Notes: generated by a model from the letters alone, not told the origin. A DNA stretch of 64,000 nt from Schaalia odontolytica (GCF_002847525.1 NZ_PKKM01000009.1:62001-126000), one strand, 5' to 3'; shown: positions 1 to 9,670, numbered from the stretch's first letter. Made by a program: numbers and translations.

Positions 1-549
<549 letters not shown>

Positions 550-559
550 AGTTCAGTGC

Positions 560-1459
560 TCACCTCTTGCGCAGTCGAACTTCGAAGGCGTCACGCAGGC
601 CGTCGCCAATGAAGTTGAACGACAGGACCAGGAGGATGATGAGGACGCCCGGAGGGTAGAGCAGCCACCAGTTGCCCGAGTAGACGTGCGACTGGCTGTT
701 GGAGAGCATGGCGCCCCAGTCAGTGGCGGGAGGCTGCGCGCCCAGGCCGAGGAACGACAGGTAGGCGACGTAGAGGACGGCGTCTGCGACCTGGAAGGTC
801 GCGTTGACGATGACGGTGCCGATCGTGTTTCGGACGATGTGCGTCCGGATCGCTCGGGGCATCGAGCCGCCCATGCCGCGCATCGCGACGACGTACTCGC
901 GCGTGCGCAGGGACAGGGCCTCGCCTCGAATCAATCGGGACGTACCCAGCCAGGACAGGGCTGACATGATGATGATGAGGACCGGGACGGTCGGCGGGAT
1001 CATCGTGGCGATCAGCATGAAGAGGAACAGGACGGGCACGGACATGAGCGCGTCAACGATGCGCATCATGATTGCGTCGATCCAGCCGCCCACGAAGCCG
1101 GCGATCGCGCCGTAGAGCGTGCCGATCGTGGTGGCGAAGATGCCGGCGAACAGACCGACGATGATCGAGGTCTGGCCGCCCTTCATGAGGCGTCCGAGCT
1201 GGTCGTATCCAACCATGTCGGTGCCGAGTGGATGCTCGGCGGAGGGAGGCAGCGCCGAGTTCGACAGGTCCGTGTGGATCTGGTCGGTCACGTAGAACAG
1301 GGGACCGATGAAGGAGAAGGCCATCAGGATGAGGATCAGGCACACGCCGAAGACGGCGAGCTTGTTTTCCATGAAGACCTGCAGGCCCTGCAGCTTCGTC
1401 GATTTGCGGGCGGTGCGCGCCTTGGCCGGCGCAGCGATGGGTGCTGTTGCAGTGGTCAT
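560..1459 (-). CDS. Peptide ABC transporter permease, OppC/DppC type
   Basis: A 299-aa inner-membrane permease of the BPD_transp_1 family. It has an N-terminal cytoplasmic segment, a first transmembrane helix at about 35-57, the OppC-type N-domain with HPLGTDMVGYDQLGR, then five helices. The cytoplasmic EAA-like loop (residues about 180-200, including RGEALSLRTREYVVA) contacts the ATPase. The ATG overlaps the oppB stop by 4 nt (ATGA), so translation is coupled. Length is normal for the family. The substrate class (peptide-like) is inferred from the family. Confidence 0.93.
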   Translation of the reverse strand: MTTATAPIAAPAKARTARKSTKLQGLQVFMENKLAVFGVCLILILMAFSFIGPLFYVTDQIHTDLSNSALPPSAEHPLGTDMVGYDQLGRLMKGGQTSIIVGLFAGIFATTIGTLYGAIAGFVGGWIDAIMMRIVDALMSVPVLFLFMLIATMIPPTVPVLIIIMSALSWLGTSRLIRGEALSLRTREYVVAMRGMGGSMPRAIRTHIVRNTIGTVIVNATFQVADAVLYVAYLSFLGLGAQPPATDWGAMLSNSQSHVYSGNWWLLYPPGVLIILLVLSFNFIGDGLRDAFEVRLRKR

Positions 1460-2415
1460 TTGGCACGTCCTGCCAGTCGGATACGGGGATCAGCGACGGC
1501 GTAGAGGAAGTCTGCCAGGAGCGCGCCGATGACGGTCGCAAAGGAGATGATCAGGGCGACGCCGAGGAGAATCGGGTAGTCGCGCCTGCCGGTCGCCTGG
1601 TAGTACAGGTAGCCCATGCCGTTGAAGTTGAAGAGGGTCTCGATGACGAGGGCGCCGCTGAACATCGCGGGGATGTACAGGCCGATCATCGTGATGACGG
1701 GGAACATGGCGTTGCGCAGCGTGTGAACGAAGACGACGCGGAACTCCGACAGACCCTTCGCGCGAGCGGTACGCACATACTGCTCGTTGAGGTTATCCAC
1801 CATCGAGGAGCGCACGTAGCGCGCGTAGGCGGCGATCGTGCCGATCGACAGGGCACACACGGGCAGGACGAGGTGGTCCCACTGCTCCCACATGACCGAC
1901 AGGGCCTCGCCCTGCGGTGCATCGTTGGGCAGGATCGGCCACACCTGGGAGAAGAGGACGATGAGGAGGAGGCCCGCGAAGAAGATCGGCGTCGAGTAAG
2001 CGAGCAGACACGCGATCGTCACGATGTAATCGGGCGCTTTATTTCTCTTGACGGCCTGCCACACGCCCAGGGGGATCGCAACAATGAGAGCCAGGATGGT
2101 GGACAGGAGAGACAGGAAGATGGTGCGCGGCAGGCGGGCTGCCAGCAGGTCGTTCACAGACTGGTTGTGCTGGTAGGAGTAGCCGAAGTCGCCGTGCGCA
2201 ATTTTGTTCAGGTAGTTGACGTACTGCTCGGGGATCGGCCGGTCATATCCGTTTTCGTGGTCGAAAGCTGCGAGCTGTTCTTGGGTCGCATCCTTACCGA
2301 GTGCAGCGCGGGCTGCGCCGCCCGGCTGAGACTGGAGGAGGATGAAGGTGATGATGGTGACCAGGAAGACAACGACGACTGCCTGGCCGAGACGTTTGAG
2401 GATGAATTGGATCAT
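1456..2415 (-). CDS. Peptide ABC transporter permease, OppB/DppB type
   Basis: A 319-aa permease beginning MIQFILKRLGQ, the usual DppB/OppB N-terminus, followed by a long periplasmic-side loop and the EAA-like loop (RTARAKGLSEFRVVFVHTLR). An upstream in-frame GTG at 2427 would add four residues. I prefer the ATG at 2415 because GGAG lies at good spacing before it. It pairs with OppC as the heterodimeric pore. A strong hairpin separates it from oppA, so it is probably expressed at a lower level than the binding protein. Confidence 0.92.
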   Translation of the reverse strand: MIQFILKRLGQAVVVVFLVTIITFILLQSQPGGAARAALGKDATQEQLAAFDHENGYDRPIPEQYVNYLNKIAHGDFGYSYQHNQSVNDLLAARLPRTIFLSLLSTILALIVAIPLGVWQAVKRNKAPDYIVTIACLLAYSTPIFFAGLLLIVLFSQVWPILPNDAPQGEALSVMWEQWDHLVLPVCALSIGTIAAYARYVRSSMVDNLNEQYVRTARAKGLSEFRVVFVHTLRNAMFPVITMIGLYIPAMFSGALVIETLFNFNGMGYLYYQATGRRDYPILLGVALIISFATVIGALLADFLYAVADPRIRLAGRAK

Positions 2416-2433
2416 TGCGAACTCCACAGTAAG

Positions 2434-2473
2434 GGGGCAGGCGCCCGCATGTGCGGGTGCGGGCGCCTGCCCC
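2434..2473 (-). terminator. Hairpin between oppA and oppB (attenuating terminator candidate)
   Basis: Perfect 16-bp inverted repeat (GGGGCAGGCGCCCGCA and its complement) with an 8-nt loop, placed between oppA and oppB on the transcribed strand. There is no long U-tract, so it could terminate partially or protect the 3' end of oppA mRNA. Either would give the usual excess of binding protein over permease. Confidence 0.7.
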
Positions 2474-2494
2474 GTGAGGCGTCAAGGCGAAGGA

Positions 2495-4309
2495 TTACTT
2501 ACCTTCGGTCGACCACGACCAATCCTCGGGCCAGGTGTCGCCGGTGGCGTCGAGTTCGCCCAGGTCGAGCGTCTTCTTCACCGCGGTGATCTGGTAGTAC
2601 GGGTTGGGCATCCACAGAACGGGGAGGTCCTCCGCGAGGTAGTCGTTGTATGCCTGGAGAGCGTTGGGCTCGGAGGAGCGGGTCGACTCTTCGATGAGCT
2701 TGTCAGCCTCGGGGTTCTTGTACTGGCCGAGATTAACGGGAGCGTCAGAGGCGAAGAGGCGCTCGCCGGAGGCGTAGATTGGGAAGCCCCACGAGGTCTG
2801 GGATCCGAAGAAGGACAGGTCCCAGGTGCAGGGGGTCTCGTCGTCACATGCCTGCGAGGCGCCGACCGAGTCGGGGACCTCGTTCATGTCGATCTTGATG
2901 CCGACCTTGCCGAACTGGGAGATGATCTCCTCGAACATCTGGTGCGTGGAGACGAAGCCCGACTGGGAGACGAGCTTGAAGCTCAGCTTGTCGCCAGCCG
3001 CGATGCCCTCGCCACACTGGTTGGCGCCGGTGCCGGCGTTCTCGCAGGTGGTTTCGCCGTCGGGCACGACCTTCCAGCCGTGGTCCTCGAGGAGCTTCTT
3101 GGCGGCATCCGGATCGAACTTGTAGACGCAGCCTTCGGTGGTGCCGGTCTTCTCGGCGGCCATCGGGACGGGGCCACAGGTCGGGGAAGCGGTGCCGGAC
3201 CAGATCTTCTCAGACAGGGTCGGCTGGTCGATCAGCTGCTGCATCGCCTGACGGATGTACTTCTGGTTGATGAACTTCGAGCCGGGTGCCTGGGGCGCGA
3301 AGTTCAGGGCCAGGTAGGTGATGGAGTTGCCGGGCCACAGGAAGACGTTGTAGCCCTTGTCCTCCACAGCCTTGCGCTGGTTGTACTGCGCGGCCGGGAT
3401 GTAGCCGAAGTCGATGGTGCCCGAACGCACGGAGTTGAACTCGGCGTCGTCACCCGTGAATGCCTTGTAGATCAGCGCGTCGATCTTGGGCTTGTCCTCG
3501 CCCCAGTAGTTCTCGTTGGGGACGAGCGTCAGGCCCTGGTCGGGGGTGAATTCCTTGAGCTTCCAGGGGCCGTTCACCGTCTGCCACAGCGGGTTGGTGG
3601 CGTAGGAGGACAGGTTTTTGGCCTCGCCCTGCAGGTAGGCGAAGACCTTCTGGGCACCCTCGGGGGTGCGGTCGAGGTCGGAGACGGCCTCGTCGGCGCT
3701 GGTCTTGTCCCAGGCGTGCTGGGGGAGCAGAGCGACCTTGTTGATCTGGTTGTCAATGAACCAGGCCGGGGCGAACTTGGTCTCGGTGGTGATGGTGAAG
3801 GTGTGCTCGTCGACGATCTTCAGGTCGGCACCATCGGGGAAGAAGCCCTTCTTGTAGGAGGCCCATTCGTCCTTGTTGTTGGTGACGAGGTTCCACCAGA
3901 ACTCGACGTCGCGGGTGGTGACGGGCGTGCCGTCGGACCACTTGGCGTCGTCGCGCAGCTTGATGGTGTAGGTCAGGCCGTCCTCAGAGACCTCGGGAAC
4001 GGTGCCCAGGGACTTGGGGAGGTTGATCTTGTAGGGGGTATCAGAGGTGGACTTGTAGGCGAACAGTGGGCGGTACATCGCCTGGATGAACTGGCCGTTC
4101 TCGCCCTGCGTGTAGCCCTTTGCTGAGACCGGGAAGATCCAGTTGGGGGTACGCGAGGCCATCGTGACCTCGTTCTTGCCGGTTTCCGAGTTGGCTGCCT
4201 GGCCGCCGCCGCTACTGCTGCTGCCGCCACCACAGGCGGACAGGCCCAGGGAGGCGACCATTGCGAGGGCCGCGCCGGTGACCATCCACCGCTTCTTTCT
4301 AAGGTTCAT
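2495..4309 (-). CDS. Peptide ABC transporter substrate-binding lipoprotein (SBP family 5)
   Basis: A 604-aa exported binding protein. The N-terminus has basic residues (MNLRKKRWMV), a hydrophobic core and a lipobox ending LSAC with the modified Cys at about residue 26, followed by a Gly/Ser linker. The body matches the SBP_bac_5 (OppA/DppA) fold, with the motif KLRDDAKWSDGTPVTTRDVEF near residues 120-140. GGAGCAGTC precedes the ATG. It is the first gene of the minus-strand importer run and is divergent from a ROK repressor. The family binds peptides, but the neighbouring amino-sugar genes suggest a glycopeptide or muropeptide ligand (inference). Confidence 0.93.
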   Translation of the reverse strand: MNLRKKRWMVTGAALAMVASLGLSACGGGSSSSGGGQAANSETGKNEVTMASRTPNWIFPVSAKGYTQGENGQFIQAMYRPLFAYKSTSDTPYKINLPKSLGTVPEVSEDGLTYTIKLRDDAKWSDGTPVTTRDVEFWWNLVTNNKDEWASYKKGFFPDGADLKIVDEHTFTITTETKFAPAWFIDNQINKVALLPQHAWDKTSADEAVSDLDRTPEGAQKVFAYLQGEAKNLSSYATNPLWQTVNGPWKLKEFTPDQGLTLVPNENYWGEDKPKIDALIYKAFTGDDAEFNSVRSGTIDFGYIPAAQYNQRKAVEDKGYNVFLWPGNSITYLALNFAPQAPGSKFINQKYIRQAMQQLIDQPTLSEKIWSGTASPTCGPVPMAAEKTGTTEGCVYKFDPDAAKKLLEDHGWKVVPDGETTCENAGTGANQCGEGIAAGDKLSFKLVSQSGFVSTHQMFEEIISQFGKVGIKIDMNEVPDSVGASQACDDETPCTWDLSFFGSQTSWGFPIYASGERLFASDAPVNLGQYKNPEADKLIEESTRSSEPNALQAYNDYLAEDLPVLWMPNPYYQITAVKKTLDLGELDATGDTWPEDWSWSTEGK

Positions 4310-4356
4310 GACTGCTCCAAATCAACGTTGATCGGGGACACTGACGGATGACAACC

Positions 4357-4384
4357 CTGTCAGATGACGTTCATCATATGACAG
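4357..4384. promoter_or_regulatory. Imperfect palindrome overlapping the oppA -10 box (candidate ROK operator)
   Basis: CTGTCA...TGACAG ends enclose ATGA...TCAT. On the minus strand the sequence TATGAT (a good -10 hexamer) lies inside it, about 65 nt upstream of the oppA start. A repressor bound here would occlude RNA polymerase. The ROK regulator encoded on the other side is the obvious candidate (inference). Confidence 0.5.
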
Positions 4385-4513
4385 ATTGTCGGCGAATGTT
4401 GCCACTTTGGCCAAAATGTGGAATGTTACGAAAAAATAACAAGATATTTCGACGAAAGAAGTGTCAGACTTTCTTCGGTGGGGCATAATGAATCATGTTC
4501 TCAACGATGAGCG

Positions 4514-4537
4514 CAGTGTAACGTTGTAGTTACTGCA
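4514..4537. promoter_or_regulatory. Inverted repeat upstream of the ROK repressor gene
   Basis: GTAAC-N6-GTTAC (4518-4533), extended by GCAG...CTGC flanks with a one-base bulge. It lies downstream of a CATAAT -10-like hexamer (4484-4489) and just upstream of the AGAGGAGGT Shine-Dalgarno. The position fits an autoregulatory operator in the leader, unproven. Confidence 0.4.
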
Positions 4538-4558
4538 TACGTACTTAGAGGAGGTGTC

Positions 4559-5707
4559 ATGGCCACGCATGATGTCGACGAGACCGTCCTGACGCTGATT
4601 GGGTCCGGTCAAGCAGACACCAGGCCCGCAATTGTCAAGCAAACGGGCCTCGCACCATCAACGGTGTCGGCCGCTGTGTCTCGCCTCGTCGAAGCCGGGG
4701 TCATCGCGGAAGCGGAACACTCTGTTTCCACGGGCGGGCGGCGCGCGCGCCGCCTCGTCACCTCCGACGGCGCCGGAGCACTCGCCCTCGTCGAGCTGGG
4801 AGCCCACCACGGCCTCGTCGCACTGACGGACCCCACCCGCGGAGTCGGGCAGGCATCGAGCCTCCTTATCGACATTGCGGAAGGTCCGCAGGTGGTGCTC
4901 GACGCTGTCATGGACGAGGTGTCCCGCCAGGAAGAAGCTGCCGGCGTGCGGGTCGGTGGCATTGCCCTGGCGGTCCCTGGTCCCGTGGACGCGGAGCGCT
5001 CTCGCGTGATCCGCCCCGCCCGCATGCCCGGGTGGGACGGCGTCAACGTCGCCGAGGCCATCACCGAGCAGTGCGGCCTGCCCGCCCTCATCGAAAACGA
5101 CGCGCGCGCGGGAGCCATCGGCGAATCCGTCTACCGGCGTCGTCTCCAGGGTGTGACTCCCATCGACACGCTGATCTACGTCAAGGCTGGCTCCGCCATC
5201 GGCGGTGCCTACCTCGTCGATGGCGTGCCGCAGGTGGGGCAGGGCGGACTGGCCGGGGACATCTCGCACATCCCCGTCGAGGCCGCTGCAGGCCGCCCCT
5301 GCAAGTGTGGCAATGTCGGATGCCTCGAAACGATTGCGTCCGCAGACTCGATCCGAGCAGACTTGGCCGCAGCAGGCCTCGTCTATGAGAACAACGCACA
5401 GCTTCTGGCCGCCGCGCGTGACGGTATCCCCGAAGTTGCGACGGCCATCCGCCAGGCGGGCACCCTCCTGGGCCACTGTGTCGCCCACCTCGTGTCCTTC
5501 CTAGCTCCCCAGGGAGTCATTGTCGGTGGAGCACTTTCCGCCGTCGATGCCTTCACCGCCGGAGTGCGTGCCGCACTCCACCAATCCTGCCTCCCCTCGA
5601 TCATGGAACACCTCGTGATCGAATCGTCTCGATCAGGGCGCGAAGCGGCGCTCTGGGGGCTCTCGACACTCACCCCCTCGAAGATCTCAAAGGAGAATCG
5701 CTCATGA
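4559..5707 (+). CDS. ROK family transcriptional repressor (NagC/XylR-like)
   Basis: A 382-aa protein: an N-terminal winged helix-turn-helix (about residues 1-65, KQTGLAPSTVSAAVSRLVEAG), then a ROK domain. The ROK signature includes ENDARAGAIGE and the zinc-binding CKCGNVGCLE, so the protein is metal-structured like NagC/Mlc. ROK repressors respond to sugars or sugar phosphates. It is divergent from oppA and overlaps the next gene by 4 nt, making it the likely regulator of both arms of this locus. A strong AGAGGAGGT ribosome-binding site precedes the ATG. Confidence 0.92.
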   Translation: MATHDVDETVLTLIGSGQADTRPAIVKQTGLAPSTVSAAVSRLVEAGVIAEAEHSVSTGGRRARRLVTSDGAGALALVELGAHHGLVALTDPTRGVGQASSLLIDIAEGPQVVLDAVMDEVSRQEEAAGVRVGGIALAVPGPVDAERSRVIRPARMPGWDGVNVAEAITEQCGLPALIENDARAGAIGESVYRRRLQGVTPIDTLIYVKAGSAIGGAYLVDGVPQVGQGGLAGDISHIPVEAAAGRPCKCGNVGCLETIASADSIRADLAAAGLVYENNAQLLAAARDGIPEVATAIRQAGTLLGHCVAHLVSFLAPQGVIVGGALSAVDAFTAGVRAALHQSCLPSIMEHLVIESSRSGREAALWGLSTLTPSKISKENRS

Positions 5708-7161
5708 CCAAGCCCCGCATCGCGGTTGCCGGCATCCACATCGAATCCTCGACGTTCACCCCCTACATCTCGACCGCCGACGACTTCATCGTCACCCGCG
5801 GCGAGGAACTGATGGACCGCTTCTACTGGCGCGACGAGGACTGGGCCACCCAGATCGAGTGGATTCCCGTCCTGCACGCGCGCGCCCTGCCCGGCGGCGT
5901 CGTCGAGCGCGGCGCCTACGACGCCTGGAAGGCTGAGATCCTCGAGGGCCTCGCGGCCGCCGGCCCCCTCGACGGCCTCTTCTTCGACATCCACGGCGCC
6001 ATGAGCGTCCAGGGCATGGACGATGCCGAGGGTGACCTCATCAACGCTATCCGCGGCGTCATCGGCCCCGAGCCCATGGTCAGCGCCTCGATGGACCTGC
6101 ACGGAAACGTCTCCCAGGACCTCTTCGACGGCTGCGACATCCTCACCTGCTACCGCCTCGCACCCCACGAGGACGCGCTCGAGTCGCGTCGTCGCGCCGC
6201 CTACAACCTGGGCATGCGCCTCCTGAACGGCCAGCCCAAGCCCGTCAAGGCCCTCGTCCACGTCCCCGTCCTGCTCCCGGGCGAGAAGACCTCGACCCGC
6301 ATCGAACCCGCCAAGTCCCTGTACAAGATGATTGACCCCATCGAAGCGATGGATGGCATCTTGGACGCCGCGATCTGGATCGGTTTTGCGTGGGCCGACC
6401 AGCCGCGCTGCAAGGGTGCGGTCGTCGTCACGGGTGACGACGCGGAGCTCGTTAAGGAGCAGGCCGAGCGCATCGGCCAGTACTTCTGGGACGTGCACGA
6501 CCGCTTCGAGTTCGTGGCCCCTGTTGCCTCCATGGAAGAGTGCCTGGCAGCCGCCGAGGAGGGCCCCAAGCCCTTCTTCATCTCCGATTCCGGCGACAAC
6601 CCGGGCGCCGGCGGTGCCGACGACGTGACGGTCGCGCTCGCGGCCCTGCTCGCGTGGAAGCCCGTCCAGGAGGCCACGCTCGACGTCATCTACGCCTCGA
6701 TCATCGATCCCGCCGCAGCAGCCGTTGCATGGGAGGCTGGCGTCGGCGCCGAGGTCGACCTCGAGGTCGGTGGGCACATCGACACTCGCGAGCCTGGTCC
6801 GCTGAACGTCCACGCCACGGTCGAGGCCCTCGCCGACGATCCGATGGGTGGCCACACCGCGCTGCTGCGCACGGGCGGCCTGCGCTTCATCATCACGACG
6901 AACCGCAACCAGTACACGATGTACAGCCAGTTCGAGCTGCTCGGCGTGGATATCACCACCGCCGACGTCGTCGTCGTCAAGATCGGTTACCTGGAGCCCG
7001 ACCTGTACGAGACTCAGAAGGGCTGGCTCATGGCGCTGACCCCCGGTGGCGTCGATCAGGACCTCATCCGCCTCGGTCACCACAAGATTGAGCGCCCGAT
7101 GTTCCCCTTCGATCCGGATATGGCAGATCCCGATCTGCATGCTCAGGTCGTCGTACCATGA
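5704..7161 (+). CDS. M81 family metallopeptidase (MlrC-like)
   Basis: A 485-aa protein matching the MlrC N- and C-terminal domains. Conserved-looking metal/active segments are HIESSTF near residue 16, DIHGAM near 97, DLHGNVS near 132 and SDSGDNPGAGGADD near 300. The family is named for cleavage of linearised microcystin, a peptide with non-standard amino acids. Most homologues have unknown substrates. It is translationally coupled (ATGA overlaps) to the ROK repressor upstream and a ROK kinase downstream, which suggests a peptide or amide linked to an amino sugar as substrate (inference). Confidence 0.9.
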   Translation: MTKPRIAVAGIHIESSTFTPYISTADDFIVTRGEELMDRFYWRDEDWATQIEWIPVLHARALPGGVVERGAYDAWKAEILEGLAAAGPLDGLFFDIHGAMSVQGMDDAEGDLINAIRGVIGPEPMVSASMDLHGNVSQDLFDGCDILTCYRLAPHEDALESRRRAAYNLGMRLLNGQPKPVKALVHVPVLLPGEKTSTRIEPAKSLYKMIDPIEAMDGILDAAIWIGFAWADQPRCKGAVVVTGDDAELVKEQAERIGQYFWDVHDRFEFVAPVASMEECLAAAEEGPKPFFISDSGDNPGAGGADDVTVALAALLAWKPVQEATLDVIYASIIDPAAAAVAWEAGVGAEVDLEVGGHIDTREPGPLNVHATVEALADDPMGGHTALLRTGGLRFIITTNRNQYTMYSQFELLGVDITTADVVVVKIGYLEPDLYETQKGWLMALTPGGVDQDLIRLGHHKIERPMFPFDPDMADPDLHAQVVVP

Positions 7162-8090
7162 GCGCCGTCAAGGACTCCGAGGGCCCGGTATTTGCGGGCA
7201 TCGACATCGGCGGCACATCCATCAAATGGATGATCGTCGATGAGGCAGGCGCGATCCTCACCCAGGGAAACGAGCCGACCAACCGCGAGGCCGTGGCCGA
7301 GCAGGTGGGACGAATCGGCGCGCGACTCGCGAGCGACTATCCGGGACTGGTCGGTTTCGGCCTGATCTGCCCCGGCCTCGTCGATGAGGAGAGCGGGACC
7401 GTCGTGTACGCGGCGAACCTCGAGCTGCGCGGCGTCCAGCTGGCCCACGCGGTCGAGGACGCCACGGGCGTGCCCGCCGCACTCATGCATGACGGGCGCG
7501 CCGCCGGCCTGGCTGAGGGACTCCTCGGCGCGGGGCGCGGAGCCTCGTCGTTCCTCATGATGCCCATCGGCACCGGCATCTCCGTGGCTCTCATGCTCGG
7601 GGACAACCTGTGGAGTGGCGCAACGTTTAGCGCCGGCGAAGTCGGGCATGCGCCCGTCTTCCCCGGTGGTGAGTCATGCCGCTGCGGGTCGCGCGGCTGC
7701 CTGGAGGTCTACGCTTCGGCGAAGGGCATCGCGAGGCGCTACGAGCAGGCGACCGGCGAGGACATCGGCGCGAAGGCTATCGAAGCCGGCATCGGTACGG
7801 ATCCGGTCGCGACCGAGGTATGGGACACCGCGGTTCGCGCACTCGCGCTCTCCCTCACCCACATGACACTCACCGTCGACGTTGAGCGCATCATCATCGG
7901 CGGCGGCCTGTCGCATGCGGGGGAGAACCTGCTGGCGCCGCTGCGCGAGGAATTCGCTTCGATGCTGACATTCCGTGACGCTCCCGAGATTGTCCGTGCT
8001 TCCCTCGGGGGCGCGGGCGGTCGCTGGGGTGCCGCGATCCTGGCCGCCCGCGTGGGTGGCTCGACGTGCTACGAAAGGTGGCAGCCGTGA
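7158..8090 (+). CDS. ROK family sugar kinase
   Basis: A 310-aa protein without an N-terminal HTH, so an enzyme rather than a regulator. It has an N-terminal phosphate-binding segment GIDIGGTSIKW, the GEVGHAPV motif and the ROK zinc site CRCGSRGCLE. Related enzymes phosphorylate glucose, GlcNAc, ManNAc or fructose. Context (NagB downstream) favours an amino sugar, but the substrate cannot be read from sequence. The start overlaps the M81 stop by 4 nt and the stop overlaps the cutC GTG. Confidence 0.88.
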   Translation: MSAVKDSEGPVFAGIDIGGTSIKWMIVDEAGAILTQGNEPTNREAVAEQVGRIGARLASDYPGLVGFGLICPGLVDEESGTVVYAANLELRGVQLAHAVEDATGVPAALMHDGRAAGLAEGLLGAGRGASSFLMMPIGTGISVALMLGDNLWSGATFSAGEVGHAPVFPGGESCRCGSRGCLEVYASAKGIARRYEQATGEDIGAKAIEAGIGTDPVATEVWDTAVRALALSLTHMTLTVDVERIIIGGGLSHAGENLLAPLREEFASMLTFRDAPEIVRASLGGAGGRWGAAILAARVGGSTCYERWQP

Positions 8091-8767
8091 CCGTTGTTGA
8101 GATTTGCGTGGAAGATGCCGTGGGTGTGCGCCGTGCGCGCGACGGGGGAGCGGATCGCATTGAGATCTGCACCGACCTGTCGTGTGGCGGCCTGACCCCC
8201 GCATTCGACGAGGTGGCCGCCGCCCTCGAGGTGGCGCCCGCTGGCGGCGTTCAGGTGCTCGTGCGTCCGAGGCCCGGGGACTTCGTCCATTCGCGCGAAG
8301 AGGTTGACCGTATCGCCTCCGATATCGTGACCCTCTCGTCGATCGGTCGGGGAGCGCCTGTGCGCCTCGGCTTCGTCGTCGGCGTCATTACCCGTGACGG
8401 GCAGATCGACGTGAATGCGGCCGCGCGCCTGCGGGACACGGCCGAGGATGCGCCGTTGACCTTCCACCGTGGATTCGACCAGGTCGTGGATCAGGATCGC
8501 GGCCTCGACGTCCTCATGGAACTCGGGTATGACCGCGTGCTGACGACGGGTGGGGATCCGGCCGTCGCACAGCCGGACGCCCTGGCCCGCCTCGTTGAGC
8601 GCGGGGGAGACGACATCATCATCCTGGTGTCGGGTGGCCTGCGCGCTCATAACGTCGCCGAGGTCGTGGCTGCCTCGGGAGCACGAGAGGTCCACATGCG
8701 CGCCCCCGGAACCTCGGGAACCGATCAGGCGGAGGTCGAGCGAATCGTCGCTGCCCTGCACGGATAG
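8087..8767 (+). CDS. cutC: CutC family TIM-barrel protein
   Basis: A 226-aa protein with the CutC hallmarks CVEDAVGVRRARDGGADRIE and LVRPRPGDFVHSREEV. I chose GTG at 8087 because it overlaps the upstream stop as GTGA and has GAAAGGTGG before it; an in-frame GTG at 8066 is less likely. CutC was named for copper homeostasis, but its biochemical role is unsettled, and here it is embedded in amino-sugar catabolism genes rather than metal genes. A metabolic role in this pathway is inference. Confidence 0.88.
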   Translation: MTVVEICVEDAVGVRRARDGGADRIEICTDLSCGGLTPAFDEVAAALEVAPAGGVQVLVRPRPGDFVHSREEVDRIASDIVTLSSIGRGAPVRLGFVVGVITRDGQIDVNAAARLRDTAEDAPLTFHRGFDQVVDQDRGLDVLMELGYDRVLTTGGDPAVAQPDALARLVERGGDDIIILVSGGLRAHNVAEVVAASGAREVHMRAPGTSGTDQAEVERIVAALHG

Positions 8768-8806
8768 CCCAGCTCACACGTTTTCGAAAAATCTTCATTG
8801 ATTCGT

Positions 8807-8835
8807 CTGACAAATCGATGTCGGCAGTGTAAGGT
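8807..8835 (+). promoter_or_regulatory. nagB promoter producing a leaderless transcript
   Basis: CTGACA (8807-8812), a 17-bp spacer, then TAAGGT (8830-8835). The ATG begins 7 nt after the -10, so the transcript should start at or next to the A of the start codon. This gives nagB its own promoter inside the cluster. Confidence 0.6.
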
Positions 8836-8842
8836 TAAACAC

Positions 8843-9616
8843 ATGAGAATTGGAATTTTCAACGACGAAGATCAGATCGCATCCCTCGCAGCGGACCGCA
8901 TCCTCGAGGTGTACCGCGCTAAGCCGAACTTCGTGCTCGGCCTGGCCACCGGCTCCTCGCCGCTGAAGCTCTACGCAGAGCTCGTGCGCCGCTACGAGGC
9001 CGGTCAGATCTCCTTTGCCCAGGTTCGTTCCTACAACCTCGACGAGTACGTGGGCCTGCCCCGCGACCACTACGAGGGTTACGCGAACTTCATCCACCGC
9101 AACCTCGTCGACCTCGTCGACATGCCCGAGGGTGCGGCACACGGCCCCGACGGCTGGTGCGATGACCTCGAGGCCGGCGCTGCCGCCTACGACGAGGCCA
9201 TCAAGGCCGACGGCGGTATCGACATCCAGGTCCTCGGCATCGGCTCTGACGGCCACATCGGCTTCAATGAGCCCGGCGGCACCCTCGCGTCGCGCACCCA
9301 CGTGGGTGTCCTGACCGAGCAGACCCGCCGCGACAACGCCCGCTTCTTCGATGGCGACATCGACCAGGTTCCCACGCACTGCGTGACCCAGGGCCTGGGC
9401 ACGATCATGGACTCGCGCGCCCACATCTTCATCGCCACGGGTGAAGGCAAGGCCGACGCGGTCAAGGCCATGATCGAGGGCGGCGTCACCCAGCGTTGGC
9501 CCGCGTCCATCCTCCAGCACCACCCCGACGTCACCGTGCTCCTCGACGAGGCCGCCGCCTCCAAGCTCGAGCTCGCAGACTTCTACAAGGAGGTCTGGGA
9601 GAAGGAACACCTGTGA
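8843..9616 (+). CDS. nagB: Glucosamine-6-phosphate deaminase
   Basis: A 257-aa protein that converts glucosamine-6-phosphate to fructose-6-phosphate and ammonia. Conserved NagB elements: GLATGSSPLKLY phosphate loop, SYNLDEYVGL with the catalytic Asp, and GIGSDGHIGFNEPG with the active-site Asp, His and Glu. An upstream in-frame start would add 15 residues, but the -10 box immediately before ATG 8843 excludes it. It supplies the terminal step for the amino sugar released by the preceding genes. Confidence 0.95.
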   Translation: MRIGIFNDEDQIASLAADRILEVYRAKPNFVLGLATGSSPLKLYAELVRRYEAGQISFAQVRSYNLDEYVGLPRDHYEGYANFIHRNLVDLVDMPEGAAHGPDGWCDDLEAGAAAYDEAIKADGGIDIQVLGIGSDGHIGFNEPGGTLASRTHVGVLTEQTRRDNARFFDGDIDQVPTHCVTQGLGTIMDSRAHIFIATGEGKADAVKAMIEGGVTQRWPASILQHHPDVTVLLDEAAASKLELADFYKEVWEKEHL

Positions 9617-9636
9617 GATAGGTTCCCTACCCGGTT

Positions 9637-9670
9637 GCCCCGGCCTCGTCAATGCGAGGCCGGGGCTTTA
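9637..9670 (+). terminator. Rho-independent terminator after nagB (CCCCGGCCTCGT element)
   Basis: GCCCCGGCCTCG and its perfect complement enclose a 6-nt loop and are followed by TTTA. This is the first of the recurring CCCCGGCCTCGT hairpins in the window. Confidence 0.85.

Noticed and set aside
2342..4126. 594-codon plus-strand ORF opposite oppA
   Set aside because: It is exactly antisense to a clear SBP_bac_5 gene; the peptide is Gly/Val/Leu/Asp-rich with no domain, the usual shadow of GC-rich third codon positions.
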